Below, piece by piece: positions 53,857-61,479 of a DNA stretch of 64,000 nt. The translations under genes were made by a program, and so were the position numbers. Positions within the stretch are counted from its first letter, which is position 1. Each line of letters begins with the position of its first letter. The notes under the pieces were generated by a model. That model was not told where the DNA came from and made no database searches. It saw only the letters and a program-made list of their open reading frames with translations. Source of the DNA: Leeuwenhoekiella aequorea (GTDB lineage: Bacteria; Bacteroidota; Bacteroidia; Flavobacteriales; Flavobacteriaceae); assembly GCF_004104375.1 (NCBI RefSeq), contig NZ_QOVM01000007.1, forward strand, positions 124,001 to 188,000, written 5' to 3'.

Positions 53857-55497
53857 TTAATTTTTAAAATCAACCGGAGTCTTTCTCTTTTTAGAAATCA
53901 CCTCATACGCATACGCAATTTCCAAAAGTTTTGCTTCAGATAAAGTAGGCGCAATAAAAGTAAGTCCCATTGGCTCATTTGTATCTTTATACCCCATAGG
54001 TACGGTTATAGCAGGATATTTTGCGACAGCAGCAAAACCTGCCATGTAGTTATTTATAGATAATACGGCATCAAGATTGTTCGATCTAATGGGTTCATCA
54101 AAAAATTGTCTTCCGTTGCGTTCTAAAGTGTCTTTAATAGCAGCAAACTCTTGCGTAGAAGCAGAATCTGCAAGCACACCGTAAAGTAATCCTTGGCCGT
54201 AAGGCATACGTATAAGTGAGTCTTCTTTATTAAATGCTGTTATTTCAGTAAGATCTTTAAGAGCCAGCTCTTTGGAGCCGTATTTAGTTATATAATCAGG
54301 AAGGTCTTTTTGCATATCGAGATTCAACACTCTTAAAAACTGTGGTAAATCAATGTCTGGACGCTCTAATTCTACTAATATTGCGCCAGCTTCTCTTAAT
54401 TCACGTACTGCAGTAACGTATAATGTATCTTTATAATTATTATAATATCCTAAATGAATTCCTTTCAGATATTCAGTAGGGTTAAGGTTTTTTAATGCGG
54501 AAACATAATCGGTTTTTGGAGCTTTTAGAGAAACTGCTTTAGAATCTTCGCTATCTAGCCCCGTCATTGCCTGGAGTAAAATAGCATTGTCAACTACAGA
54601 TCGTGTCATAGGTCCCGGAGTGTCGAGTGTACTTGAAATAGGAACAATTCCGCCCCGAGATAATAGACCTATAGTAGGCTTAAGTCCCACTATAGAATTA
54701 GAACTTGAAGGCGAAAGTATAGAGCCACTAGTTTCTGAACCTACTGCAGCAACAGCAAAGTTTGCAGCCATAGAAACTCCACTTCCTGAACTCGATCCGC
54801 CGGTATCGTGAATTTTTCTTCCGTAAGGATTCAAAGTTTGACCGCCTATAGCCGAATAACCACTGGGGCAATCATTACAAAAGAAATAGGCCCACTCACT
54901 TAAGTTTGCTTTACCTAATATCAAAGCTCCATTTGCTTTGAGTTGCTTGGTGATAAAGGCATCTTCTGTTTTATTATTTTCAAATGCTACTGCTCCGGCA
55001 GTCGTGGGCATTCCTGAAGCATTAATATTATCTTTAAGAAGTATAGGCATCCCATAGATCGAGTAGCTATCTATTTCCTTTTCAGCTAAATCCAACTTTT
55101 TAGCTTCGGTAATTACATTAGGATTTAATGCTATTACAGAATTTAAAGACAGCTCATTATTTCGGTCGTATTTCTTAATACGGGTCAAATAAAATAAAAC
55201 CAAATCCTCATAAGTCAATTTTGCTTCAGCTATTGCGTTTTGAATTTCAGGAATTGTTTTTTCAAAAGTCAAGTTTTTTACACGTGTATAATCCGTATCG
55301 GTAAATTGATCTAAATCTTCATTAAAAGGTTCCCAAAGTTGGTCAACATCTAAAATCTTGGAATCTAATACCGAATATTCACGTTCTTTTAAAGTAGAAT
55401 CTTTTACTACATCATTAGATTCAGGTTCTACAGAATTTGAATGTTCTTTACACGATAAGATGGAGCACAATGAGAGGAAAAGTAAAAAGTGTTTCAT
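53857..55497 (-). CDS. Amidase signature family protein, probable lipoprotein
   Basis: 546 residues. A lipoprotein signal MKHFLLFLSLCSILSC places Cys16 at the mature N-terminus. The amidase Ser-cisSer-Lys triad is visible: Lys155 in PILLKDNIN, the cis-Ser in DTGGSSSGSG (231-240) and nucleophile Ser259 in GSETSGSI. Substrates may be amides of peptides or cell-wall fragments. It is not GatA, given the secretion signal and the lack of gatB or gatC nearby. Confidence 0.92.
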   Translation of the reverse strand: MKHFLLFLSLCSILSCKEHSNSVEPESNDVVKDSTLKEREYSVLDSKILDVDQLWEPFNEDLDQFTDTDYTRVKNLTFEKTIPEIQNAIAEAKLTYEDLVLFYLTRIKKYDRNNELSLNSVIALNPNVITEAKKLDLAEKEIDSYSIYGMPILLKDNINASGMPTTAGAVAFENNKTEDAFITKQLKANGALILGKANLSEWAYFFCNDCPSGYSAIGGQTLNPYGRKIHDTGGSSSGSGVSMAANFAVAAVGSETSGSILSPSSSNSIVGLKPTIGLLSRGGIVPISSTLDTPGPMTRSVVDNAILLQAMTGLDSEDSKAVSLKAPKTDYVSALKNLNPTEYLKGIHLGYYNNYKDTLYVTAVRELREAGAILVELERPDIDLPQFLRVLNLDMQKDLPDYITKYGSKELALKDLTEITAFNKEDSLIRMPYGQGLLYGVLADSASTQEFAAIKDTLERNGRQFFDEPIRSNNLDAVLSINNYMAGFAAVAKYPAITVPMGYKDTNEPMGLTFIAPTLSEAKLLEIAYAYEVISKKRKTPVDFKN

Positions 55498-55523
55498 AAA
55501 AGTTCAATTTTCATCTAAAATAC

Positions 55524-55556
55524 AAAAAGGCATCTCACAAATGTGGATGCCTTTTT
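55524..55556 (-). terminator. Terminator after ftsY
   Basis: AAAAAGGCAT...ATGCCTTTTT with an inner CACA/TGTG stem and one mismatch pair, 23 bases after the ftsY stop and before the amidase gene. Confidence 0.85.
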
Positions 55557-55578
55557 AAATTTTATAAATTCAGTATAC

Positions 55579-56532
55579 TTAAACTCTAAAGAAAGAATCT
55601 ACGAATTCAATTTTATTAAAGACTTGTAAATCTTCGATGCCTTCTCCTACTCCAATATATTTTACAGGAATTTGAAACTGATCGCTTATTCCTATTACAA
55701 CGCCTCCTTTTGCAGTACCGTCTAACTTAGTCACTGCAAGCGCAGTTACTTCTGTAGCTGCTGTGAATTGCTTTGCCTGCTCAAAAGCATTTTGCCCGGT
55801 AGAACCATCTAATACTAATAATACTTCATCGGGAGCATCATCAATAACTTTTTGCATAACCCGTTTAACTTTTGTCAATTCATTCATCAAATTGACTTTA
55901 TTATGTAAGCGACCAGCAGTGTCTATGATTACCACATCGGCATTCATTTTAACGGCGCTTTGTACTGTATCAAAAGCAACCGAGGCAGGATCACTTCCCA
56001 TTTGTTGCTTAACAATAGGAACATCGACTCGGTCTGCCCAAATTTGAAGTTGGTCAATTGCAGCAGCTCTAAAAGTATCACCGGCACCTAAAACGACCTT
56101 AAGCCCTTTCTTTTTAAACTGATGTGCAAGTTTACCTATAGTTGTTGTTTTACCCACTCCATTTACTCCCACGACCATTATAACGTAAGGCTTTTTTGCA
56201 GGTACTGTAAAGTCTGTTGCCTCTCCACTATGAGTTTCACTCATAATACCTGCAATTTCTTCTCGAAGAATAGTATTTAACTCATCGGTTCCCAGATATT
56301 TATCACGAGAAACGCGATCTTCAATACGGTTGATAATCTTTATGGTTGTAGCTACACCCACATCACTGGAGACTAAAACGTCTTCCAGATTATCTAAAAC
56401 GTCATCATCGACCTTATTTTTACCGGCAACTGCTTTACCTAATTTACTTAGGAAATTTGTATTTGTTTTCTCCAGACCTTTGTCCAGAGTTTCCTTTTTA
56501 TCTTTAGAAAATATTTTTTTAAAAAAACTCAT
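55579..56532 (-). CDS. ftsY: Signal recognition particle receptor FtsY
   Basis: 317 residues. The N domain (about 1-95) precedes the GTPase G domain with GVNGVGKTTTIGKLA, DTFRAAAIDQL, DTAGRLHNKVNLMNEL and TKLDGTAKGG. It receives ribosome-SRP complexes at the inner membrane. The acidic A domain of E. coli FtsY is missing, as is normal in Bacteroidota. It lies downstream of the rpmB-rpmG-DUF4295 unit but behind a terminator. Confidence 0.97.
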   Translation of the reverse strand: MSFFKKIFSKDKKETLDKGLEKTNTNFLSKLGKAVAGKNKVDDDVLDNLEDVLVSSDVGVATTIKIINRIEDRVSRDKYLGTDELNTILREEIAGIMSETHSGEATDFTVPAKKPYVIMVVGVNGVGKTTTIGKLAHQFKKKGLKVVLGAGDTFRAAAIDQLQIWADRVDVPIVKQQMGSDPASVAFDTVQSAVKMNADVVIIDTAGRLHNKVNLMNELTKVKRVMQKVIDDAPDEVLLVLDGSTGQNAFEQAKQFTAATEVTALAVTKLDGTAKGGVVIGISDQFQIPVKYIGVGEGIEDLQVFNKIEFVDSFFRV

Positions 56533-56610
56533 CGTATTCAGGATGCATTTGTTAGCACTGCAAAGGTATTCCCTTTATGACTATTTAGAAACCTCAAAAA
56601 AGAAAAATAC

Positions 56611-56640
56611 AAAAAGCCGTCACGCATAGCGTAACGGCTT
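56611..56640 (-). terminator. Terminator of the rpmB-rpmG-DUF4295 operon
   Basis: On the minus strand AAGCCGT-T-ACGC-TAT-GCGT-G-ACGGCTT followed by TTT-rich sequence. Confidence 0.82.
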
Positions 56641-56661
56641 GTTATATATCTGTAAAAGATA

Positions 56662-56814
56662 TTATTTTTTATCTAAAAACTCACCAACAGCTTCTGGAGC
56701 CATAACAGCTTCAACGAAAGTGTAAGCACCTGTCTTAGGAGATTTCACCATTTTAATGGCTTTAGTCAAACGTTTTGACCCTGTCTGTAATGTTGCTACT
56801 GATTTCTTTGCCAT
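56662..56814 (-). CDS. DUF4295 protein, small basic ribosome-associated protein (probably bL38)
   Basis: A 50-residue protein that starts MAKKSVATLQTGSKRLTKAI and ends VGEFLDKK. Its ATG is 3 bases after the rpmG stop, so it is translated with L33. This is the DUF4295 family of Bacteroidota. As I recall, the Flavobacterium johnsoniae ribosome structure contained a new large-subunit protein named bL38, and this gene position fits it. The identity with bL38 is from memory and should be checked. Confidence 0.88.
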   Translation of the reverse strand: MAKKSVATLQTGSKRLTKAIKMVKSPKTGAYTFVEAVMAPEAVGEFLDKK

Positions 56815-56817
56815 GTC

Positions 56818-57000
56818 TTATTTTATTTCTTTGTGAACAGTCATTTTATTCAAAATAGAGTTGAATTTCTTCAATTCCATTCTATCTGGGGTGTTCTTTT
56901 TGTTCTTAGTAGTAATATAACGAGAAGTTCCCGGCTTTCCGGAAGCTTTATGCTCTGTGCACTCTAATATTACCTGTACTCTATTGCCTTTCTTTGCCAT
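56818..57000 (-). CDS. rpmG: 50S ribosomal protein L33
   Basis: 60 residues: [20 protein letters not shown], then [20 protein letters not shown], the bL33 pattern. Zinc-type cysteine pairs are absent (only one Cys is seen), so this is the zinc-independent form. It is the middle gene of the rpmB-rpmG-DUF4295 operon. Confidence 0.97.
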   Translation of the reverse strand: MAKKGNRVQVILECTEHKASGKPGTSRYITTKNKKNTPDRMELKKFNSILNKMTVHKEIK

Positions 57001-57023
57001 AATTGCTGGTCGTTATATCGTTA

Positions 57024-57263
57024 TTACTTTTTAAGAAAGCCTTTTGCACGTGCTTCTTTAAGCACAGCGGTAATACCCTTCTTATTTATATTTTTAAGAG
57101 CGGCTGTAGAGATTTTTAATACTACCCACTTATCCTCTTCCGGGATATAAAAACGTTTTTTGATTAAATTGGCATCAAATTTACGCTTGGTCTTATTCAT
57201 CGCGTGAGAAACATTATTCCCTACCATTGCTTTTTTGCCCGTAAGCTCACAAACTCTTGACAT
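57024..57263 (-). CDS. rpmB: 50S ribosomal protein L28
   Basis: 79 residues: MSRVCELTGKKAMVGNNVSHAMNKTKRKF, then VVLKISTAALKNINKKGI, typical bL28. It has a single Cys, so no zinc ribbon. It is the first gene of the operon, with a full-consensus promoter 41-71 bases upstream. Confidence 0.97.
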   Translation of the reverse strand: MSRVCELTGKKAMVGNNVSHAMNKTKRKFDANLIKKRFYIPEEDKWVVLKISTAALKNINKKGITAVLKEARAKGFLKK

Positions 57264-57303
57264 GATTCTAAAACTTTATATTGTGTTACTGAAAAACAGG
57301 GTG

Positions 57304-57334
57304 CAAATTTACACAACTTAAACAAGTTGAACAA
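57304..57334 (-). promoter_or_regulatory. Promoter of rpmB-rpmG-DUF4295
   Basis: On the minus strand TTG (57332-57334), a 20-base spacer and TAAATTTG (57304-57311), a full consensus match. Confidence 0.8.
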
Positions 57335-57343
57335 CTTTAAACA

Positions 57344-58591
57344 CTAGTTTTTTAAAATTTCTTTTTGTAAAAGTTCAAATGCTTTGTAAACTGTCTTTGA
57401 AACCACACGTTCCCGATGATTTCCCATATTATATTTTACCGAAAAAACATGGGTTGGTGTAGCGATTCCTATAAAAACTGTACCCACTTCAGCATCAGAA
57501 TCTCCTTTTGAAGGTCCCGCATTTCCCGTTGTAGAAACTGCAAAGTCGGCTTTATACCAATTTCTTACCGCTTCTGCCATCGCTTCTGCTACTTCTCCAC
57601 TTACTACCGAATGTTTATCTATTAGTGCTTGATCTATCTTTAAAAGTTCTACTTTAGAATGAGTAGCATAGGTAACCATTCCACCTTTAAAATATGAAGA
57701 TACACCGGGAATTGCCGTTATAGCAGCTGCAATACGACCTCCTGTACAACTTTCTGCTACCGCAAGTGTTTTCTCGTTTTTAACTAACAAATTACCTACC
57801 ATGTGCTCTATTGATTCCCCATCATCATAGCCCACAATAATATCTCCTATGAGCAAATTCAATAATGCGATTTGATCATCGAGATCTTTATCCAGTATAG
57901 CCTTGTCTGCTCCCTTTGTAGAAAGTCTTAAACGCACCTTGCCTAATGCCGGTAAGTATGCTAATTTAATTGACGGAGGTAAATTATTCTCCCAATCTTT
58001 AATAATAGCTGCTATTTCACTCTCCCCCACTCCGTACGTTTGTAATGTACGATGAACGATAAATGGTCTGTTAAACTCTCTTTGAATACGCGGTATAATT
58101 TCTTCGGTCATTATAGCCATCATTTCAAAAGGAACGCCGGGCATAGAAATAAAAACGGTATCACCAGAGGTTATCCACATTCCTGGAGCAGTACCATAGG
58201 TATTTTTTAGAACGGAAGCTTTGCTCGGCACTAAAGCTTGGGATCTATTAGCAGGTAATATGGGTCTGTTTACGTGATGCTTAAATAAATTTTCTATGTG
58301 TTCTAAAACTGCTTTATCTTCTACTAGGGTATCGTCAAAATATTCACATAGGGTATGCTTAGTAATATCATCTTTTGTAGGTCCCAGACCTCCCGTAAGA
58401 ATCACTAAATCTGCAGTTTTCTCAGCAGATTCTAAACTATCTAAAATATGTTGTTTATTATCTGAAATTGAAGAAATCTGATATACTTCTACGCCTATTT
58501 TATCAAGCTCTTTGGCAATAAATGCTGAGTTTGTATCAACAATTTGCCCTATAAGTATCTCATCACCAATTGTAATAATATGTGCCCGCAT
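57344..58591 (-). CDS. cinA: CinA family protein (nicotinamide-nucleotide amidohydrolase, competence/damage-inducible)
   Basis: 415 residues from the ATG at 58591. The N-terminal molybdopterin-binding-like (COG1058) domain has IITIGDEILIGQIVDTNSAF and LTGGLGPTKDDITK. The C-terminal nicotinamide mononucleotide deamidase domain (about 255-410) has AVAESCTGGRIAAAITAIPG and STTGNAGP. It recycles NMN and cleans pyridine nucleotide by-products. The ATG overlaps the Hpt stop codon as TAATG; an in-frame ATG four codons upstream is less likely. Confidence 0.95.
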   Translation of the reverse strand: MRAHIITIGDEILIGQIVDTNSAFIAKELDKIGVEVYQISSISDNKQHILDSLESAEKTADLVILTGGLGPTKDDITKHTLCEYFDDTLVEDKAVLEHIENLFKHHVNRPILPANRSQALVPSKASVLKNTYGTAPGMWITSGDTVFISMPGVPFEMMAIMTEEIIPRIQREFNRPFIVHRTLQTYGVGESEIAAIIKDWENNLPPSIKLAYLPALGKVRLRLSTKGADKAILDKDLDDQIALLNLLIGDIIVGYDDGESIEHMVGNLLVKNEKTLAVAESCTGGRIAAAITAIPGVSSYFKGGMVTYATHSKVELLKIDQALIDKHSVVSGEVAEAMAEAVRNWYKADFAVSTTGNAGPSKGDSDAEVGTVFIGIATPTHVFSVKYNMGNHRERVVSKTVYKAFELLQKEILKN

Positions 58592-58938
58592 TACATTTTC
58601 CAATCTTTGCGCATCTCAACTATCGCATTATTCGTAAGTTCTATAATTGTATCTAACTGAGGCCGTATTGCTGAAGTAGGTTTAGCACTATCTGCCCAGC
58701 GTTCCATCGCCGAAATTTCACGTATAAGATCTATTCCAAACATTTCTAAATTTGGCTTCATTTTATGCGCAAATTGATAGGCCATTTTATGGTTATCATT
58801 ATTAATAGCTAATTCCATACTTTCTAAATCTGGGGGAATTTCTGAAAGAAAAGCCTCTACAACAGATTTCATAAATTCTTTGTCACCGCCAGACATATCT
58901 TCTAGCTGGTATAAGTCGTAATGTGTTGGCATCGTCAT
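58591..58938 (-). CDS. Stand-alone Hpt (histidine phosphotransfer) domain protein
   Basis: 115 residues, all helical. The phosphorylatable His58 lies in AYQFAHKMKPNLEMFGI, the Hpt signature; the usual Lys two residues after His is present (HKMK). It can pass phosphate between a hybrid kinase and a response regulator. It has no kinase beside it and lies in an operon of metabolic genes, overlapped by cinA (TAATG) and by the upstream FAH gene (4 bases). Its partners are unknown. Confidence 0.88.
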   Translation of the reverse strand: MTMPTHYDLYQLEDMSGGDKEFMKSVVEAFLSEIPPDLESMELAINNDNHKMAYQFAHKMKPNLEMFGIDLIREISAMERWADSAKPTSAIRPQLDTIIELTNNAIVEMRKDWKM

Positions 58939-59546
58939 TTTATATTTAGGGTGAATGATTCTTCAGAATTTAAATATCCCGTTAACTTATCATCTATAGC
59001 AACCGCTCCTACTCCCGCAGGTGTACCGGTAAATAGGATATCTCCTATCTTTAATGTCATATATTGAGAAACATATGCGATTAAAGTATCGATATCATAG
59101 ATCATGTTCGCAGTATTTCCTGACTGCACAATTTTATCATTTTTTTTCAAATGAAAATCTATATTCCGTAAATCTTTAAATTTTTCTTTTTCAACCCATT
59201 GACCTATTACGGCAGATCCATCAAAGGCTTTAGCTTTTTCCCAAGGATGTCCTTTTTCTTTACAAGCACGTTGTAAATCACGAGCGGTAAAATCTATCCC
59301 TAATCCGATCTCATTATAATACTTATGCGCAAATTTTGGTGCTATATATTTTCCTAATCGATTAATACGCACCAGAACTTCTACCTCATAATGAACTTCA
59401 TTGCTAAATTCAGGAATCACAAATGGATGTTTATTTAATAAAACAGCAGAATCTGGTTTGAGAAAAAAAAGAGGCTCACTAGGCATTTCGCTATTGAGTT
59501 CCTTTATGTGATCACTATAATTCTGACCTATACAAATGATTTTCAT
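58935..59546 (-). CDS. Fumarylacetoacetate hydrolase family protein
   Basis: 203 residues, the short form. The metal-binding Glu pair is in HYEVEVLVRI, GLGIDFTARDLQ follows, and the C-terminal ILFTGTPAGVGAV is characteristic. Such enzymes hydrolyse acylpyruvates or decarboxylate oxaloacetate. MKIICIGQNYSDHIKEL at the start is typical of the bacterial acylpyruvase group. It is coupled to its neighbours (2-base gap upstream, 4-base overlap downstream). Confidence 0.92.
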   Translation of the reverse strand: MKIICIGQNYSDHIKELNSEMPSEPLFFLKPDSAVLLNKHPFVIPEFSNEVHYEVEVLVRINRLGKYIAPKFAHKYYNEIGLGIDFTARDLQRACKEKGHPWEKAKAFDGSAVIGQWVEKEKFKDLRNIDFHLKKNDKIVQSGNTANMIYDIDTLIAYVSQYMTLKIGDILFTGTPAGVGAVAIDDKLTGYLNSEESFTLNIK

Positions 59547-59548
59547 AG

Positions 59549-60499
59549 TTAATCTGTAAATAAAATTTTAAATGCCGGTGTAGGCAACTTTCCATTCATA
59601 GCACTAGCAGCTGTATTTAAAAGCTCTATAGATTTCCAGCCTCCTATACTTCTATAAAAAGCACTAATTTCTTTATCGTCAGGGCTTGTTTCTACACCTT
59701 TAAATACTGGAGCATACCTATCTACAAGGTATTCTTTATACCCTACAGAGTCGTTTACTTTAATAGTATAAGACTCTGAGAATTTATTTTCCTCAATAAA
59801 AATGTGTTCTACTACTACAAAGAAACCCTCCTGAGGCACATTAATCTTATAGGGAATTAAATCAACTTTTAAGCTTTGTTTACCTTCTGGCTTGTCTATT
59901 ATAAGATCGGCTCCCAATAAGTCTTTACCCGGCTTATTATCTGTATCAACACTTAATACACGTAATCTAAATGTTGCTTTTTGACTCGGTTTCCCTAGTA
60001 TTTTGTAAAATTGAATTTCAATCGATTTCAGAAAACACGCCTTCTCAAATTTTTCAGGGCGTTCATAATATCTTGCCAAAGCAGAAGGATAAGCTCCACC
60101 ACTAAAATTACCTAAACCTACTATTTGCTTGCCTCTAAACGAATTAACACGTTTCTGATTTTCAAAGTGCATCTTATACAAATTCACTTCAGAAAGTGTA
60201 TTTAGCTCCTGATTAAGTGATACCGTACTATTTAGTAGATCTGAAACTTTTAACGTACGTTGCTCGTAACCAACGCAACTGATATACACAGATTCATCTT
60301 TAAGTTTTTCTTTAACTGTGAACCTAAAACTTCCGTTTGCATCAGCTGAAGTGCCCATTTTATGATTCACAAAAATCATATTCACAAAAGGAATCGGTCG
60401 TTTTGTCTGCGCATCAATTACATTTGCATTGATAACCATGTCCTGTGCTACGATTGCCCCGCTACCTAATAGAAAAAATAAAATGAGAGCCTTAAACAT
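59549..60499 (-). CDS. CarboxypepD_reg-like domain-containing exported protein
   Basis: 316 residues. The signal peptide (3-17) ends IVAQ. The N-terminal carboxypeptidase-regulatory-like domain (about 20-100) has INANVIDAQTKRPIPFVNMIF and YISCVGYEQRTLKV. The rest (about 105-316) is a soluble beta-rich region I cannot place. It resembles the gene at 51380 in domain order. It lies 6 bases after an exonuclease gene, so it is part of the exonuclease-to-cinA operon. Confidence 0.85.
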   Translation of the reverse strand: MFKALILFFLLGSGAIVAQDMVINANVIDAQTKRPIPFVNMIFVNHKMGTSADANGSFRFTVKEKLKDESVYISCVGYEQRTLKVSDLLNSTVSLNQELNTLSEVNLYKMHFENQKRVNSFRGKQIVGLGNFSGGAYPSALARYYERPEKFEKACFLKSIEIQFYKILGKPSQKATFRLRVLSVDTDNKPGKDLLGADLIIDKPEGKQSLKVDLIPYKINVPQEGFFVVVEHIFIEENKFSESYTIKVNDSVGYKEYLVDRYAPVFKGVETSPDDKEISAFYRSIGGWKSIELLNTAASAMNGKLPTPAFKILFTD

Positions 60500-60505
60500 C
60501 AGTCT

Positions 60506-61282
60506 TTAAAATAACTTCGTATTCAATTTTCTCAACTTGATAGCAGTTAGCACTTTCTTTGTATAAAGTGGAAAATCTGCATTCTGAATCCATCCAAAAT
60601 AGCCCGGCTCATTATCCAATACGTCTTCAACTTTTTTACCTTTATGTTTTCCAAAAGAGAAGATCTCTTCGCCTTCTTTATTAAATGCAATAAAACCTGC
60701 AAAGTCGGCAAATCGTTTTCGAGCACTAAATTCGGCTAAGCTCTTCATATTGTTTTCAAGATCCTCATATCGATCTAACTGTGCTTTTAACACCTCATAT
60801 GTTGCGATAGTATCTGCTTCTGCACTATGTGCATCTTCTAGATTTTGATTACAATAAAATTTAAGAGCTGCAGTAAGTGTACGTTGCTCCATTTTGTGAA
60901 AAATAGTCTGCACATCAACTGCGTGTCTGTTTTTCATATCAAAATCTACATCGGCACGTAACATTTCTTCTGCAAGTAGCGGAATATCAAAACGATTTGA
61001 ATTATAACCGGCCAGATCAGAGTCTTTAATTAAATTATTGATCTCTACAGCAAGTTCTTTAAAGGTAGGTTTATCTGCAACATCCTCATCCTTTATACCG
61101 TGTACAGCTGTAGTTTCCGCAGGAATAGGTATCGTAGGATTTACTAACCACGTGTGCTTCTCTTCCTTGCCATTAGGAAAGACTTTTAAAACAGATATTT
61201 CAACAATACGATCGTGCGCTACATTTATTCCCGTTGTTTCAAGATCAAAAAAGCAAATAGGTCTCGTTAGATTAAGGTTCAT
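60506..61282 (-). CDS. 3'-5' exonuclease, DnaQ-like (DEDDh)
   Basis: 258 residues. The exonuclease domain (about 5-170) has Exo I FFDLETTG (Asp12, Glu14), Exo II YNSNRFDIPLL and Exo III with the His in EDAHSAEADTIATYEVL. The C-terminal 55 residues (GEEIFSFGKHKGKKVEDV, YFGWIQNADFP) match the ExoX-like C-terminal domain. It could proofread or trim DNA or RNA ends; it is not certain to be a polymerase subunit. It is the first gene of a five-gene operon reaching cinA, with TACTTTTG at 61301-61308. Confidence 0.93.
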   Translation of the reverse strand: MNLNLTRPICFFDLETTGINVAHDRIVEISVLKVFPNGKEEKHTWLVNPTIPIPAETTAVHGIKDEDVADKPTFKELAVEINNLIKDSDLAGYNSNRFDIPLLAEEMLRADVDFDMKNRHAVDVQTIFHKMEQRTLTAALKFYCNQNLEDAHSAEADTIATYEVLKAQLDRYEDLENNMKSLAEFSARKRFADFAGFIAFNKEGEEIFSFGKHKGKKVEDVLDNEPGYFGWIQNADFPLYTKKVLTAIKLRKLNTKLF

Positions 61283-61300
61283 CTTTTAATATTTTAAATG

Positions 61301-61308
61301 CAAAAGTA
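61301..61308 (-). promoter_or_regulatory. -7 element of the exonuclease-to-cinA operon
   Basis: TACTTTTG on the minus strand, 18 bases before the ATG, matching TAnnTTTG. No -33 TTG at the usual distance. Confidence 0.5.
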
Positions 61309-61403
61309 ACATTTAGTAATTTCTGCGTCGCTAAAAACTACAGTAAATGGAGTTTAGAATTCTTGAGGATTAGTAATTTAATTAAAGTGATCCTAATAAA
61401 TAT

Positions 61404-61440
61404 AAAAAAACAAATGCCAGAGAAAACTCTGACATTCGTT
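61404..61440 (-). terminator. Terminator after the E2 gene
   Basis: On the minus strand AACGAATGTCAGAG-TTTT-CTCTGGCATTTGTT followed by a T-run; two mismatches in the stem. Confidence 0.8.
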
Positions 61441-61479
61441 AGCAATAAATCTGCATTTTAAACTTTCTTTTCAGGTACT

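Noticed and set aside
53857-55497. Amidase as GatA of the Asp/Glu-tRNA amidotransferase
   Set aside because: It has a lipoprotein signal, and gatB and gatC are absent nearby.
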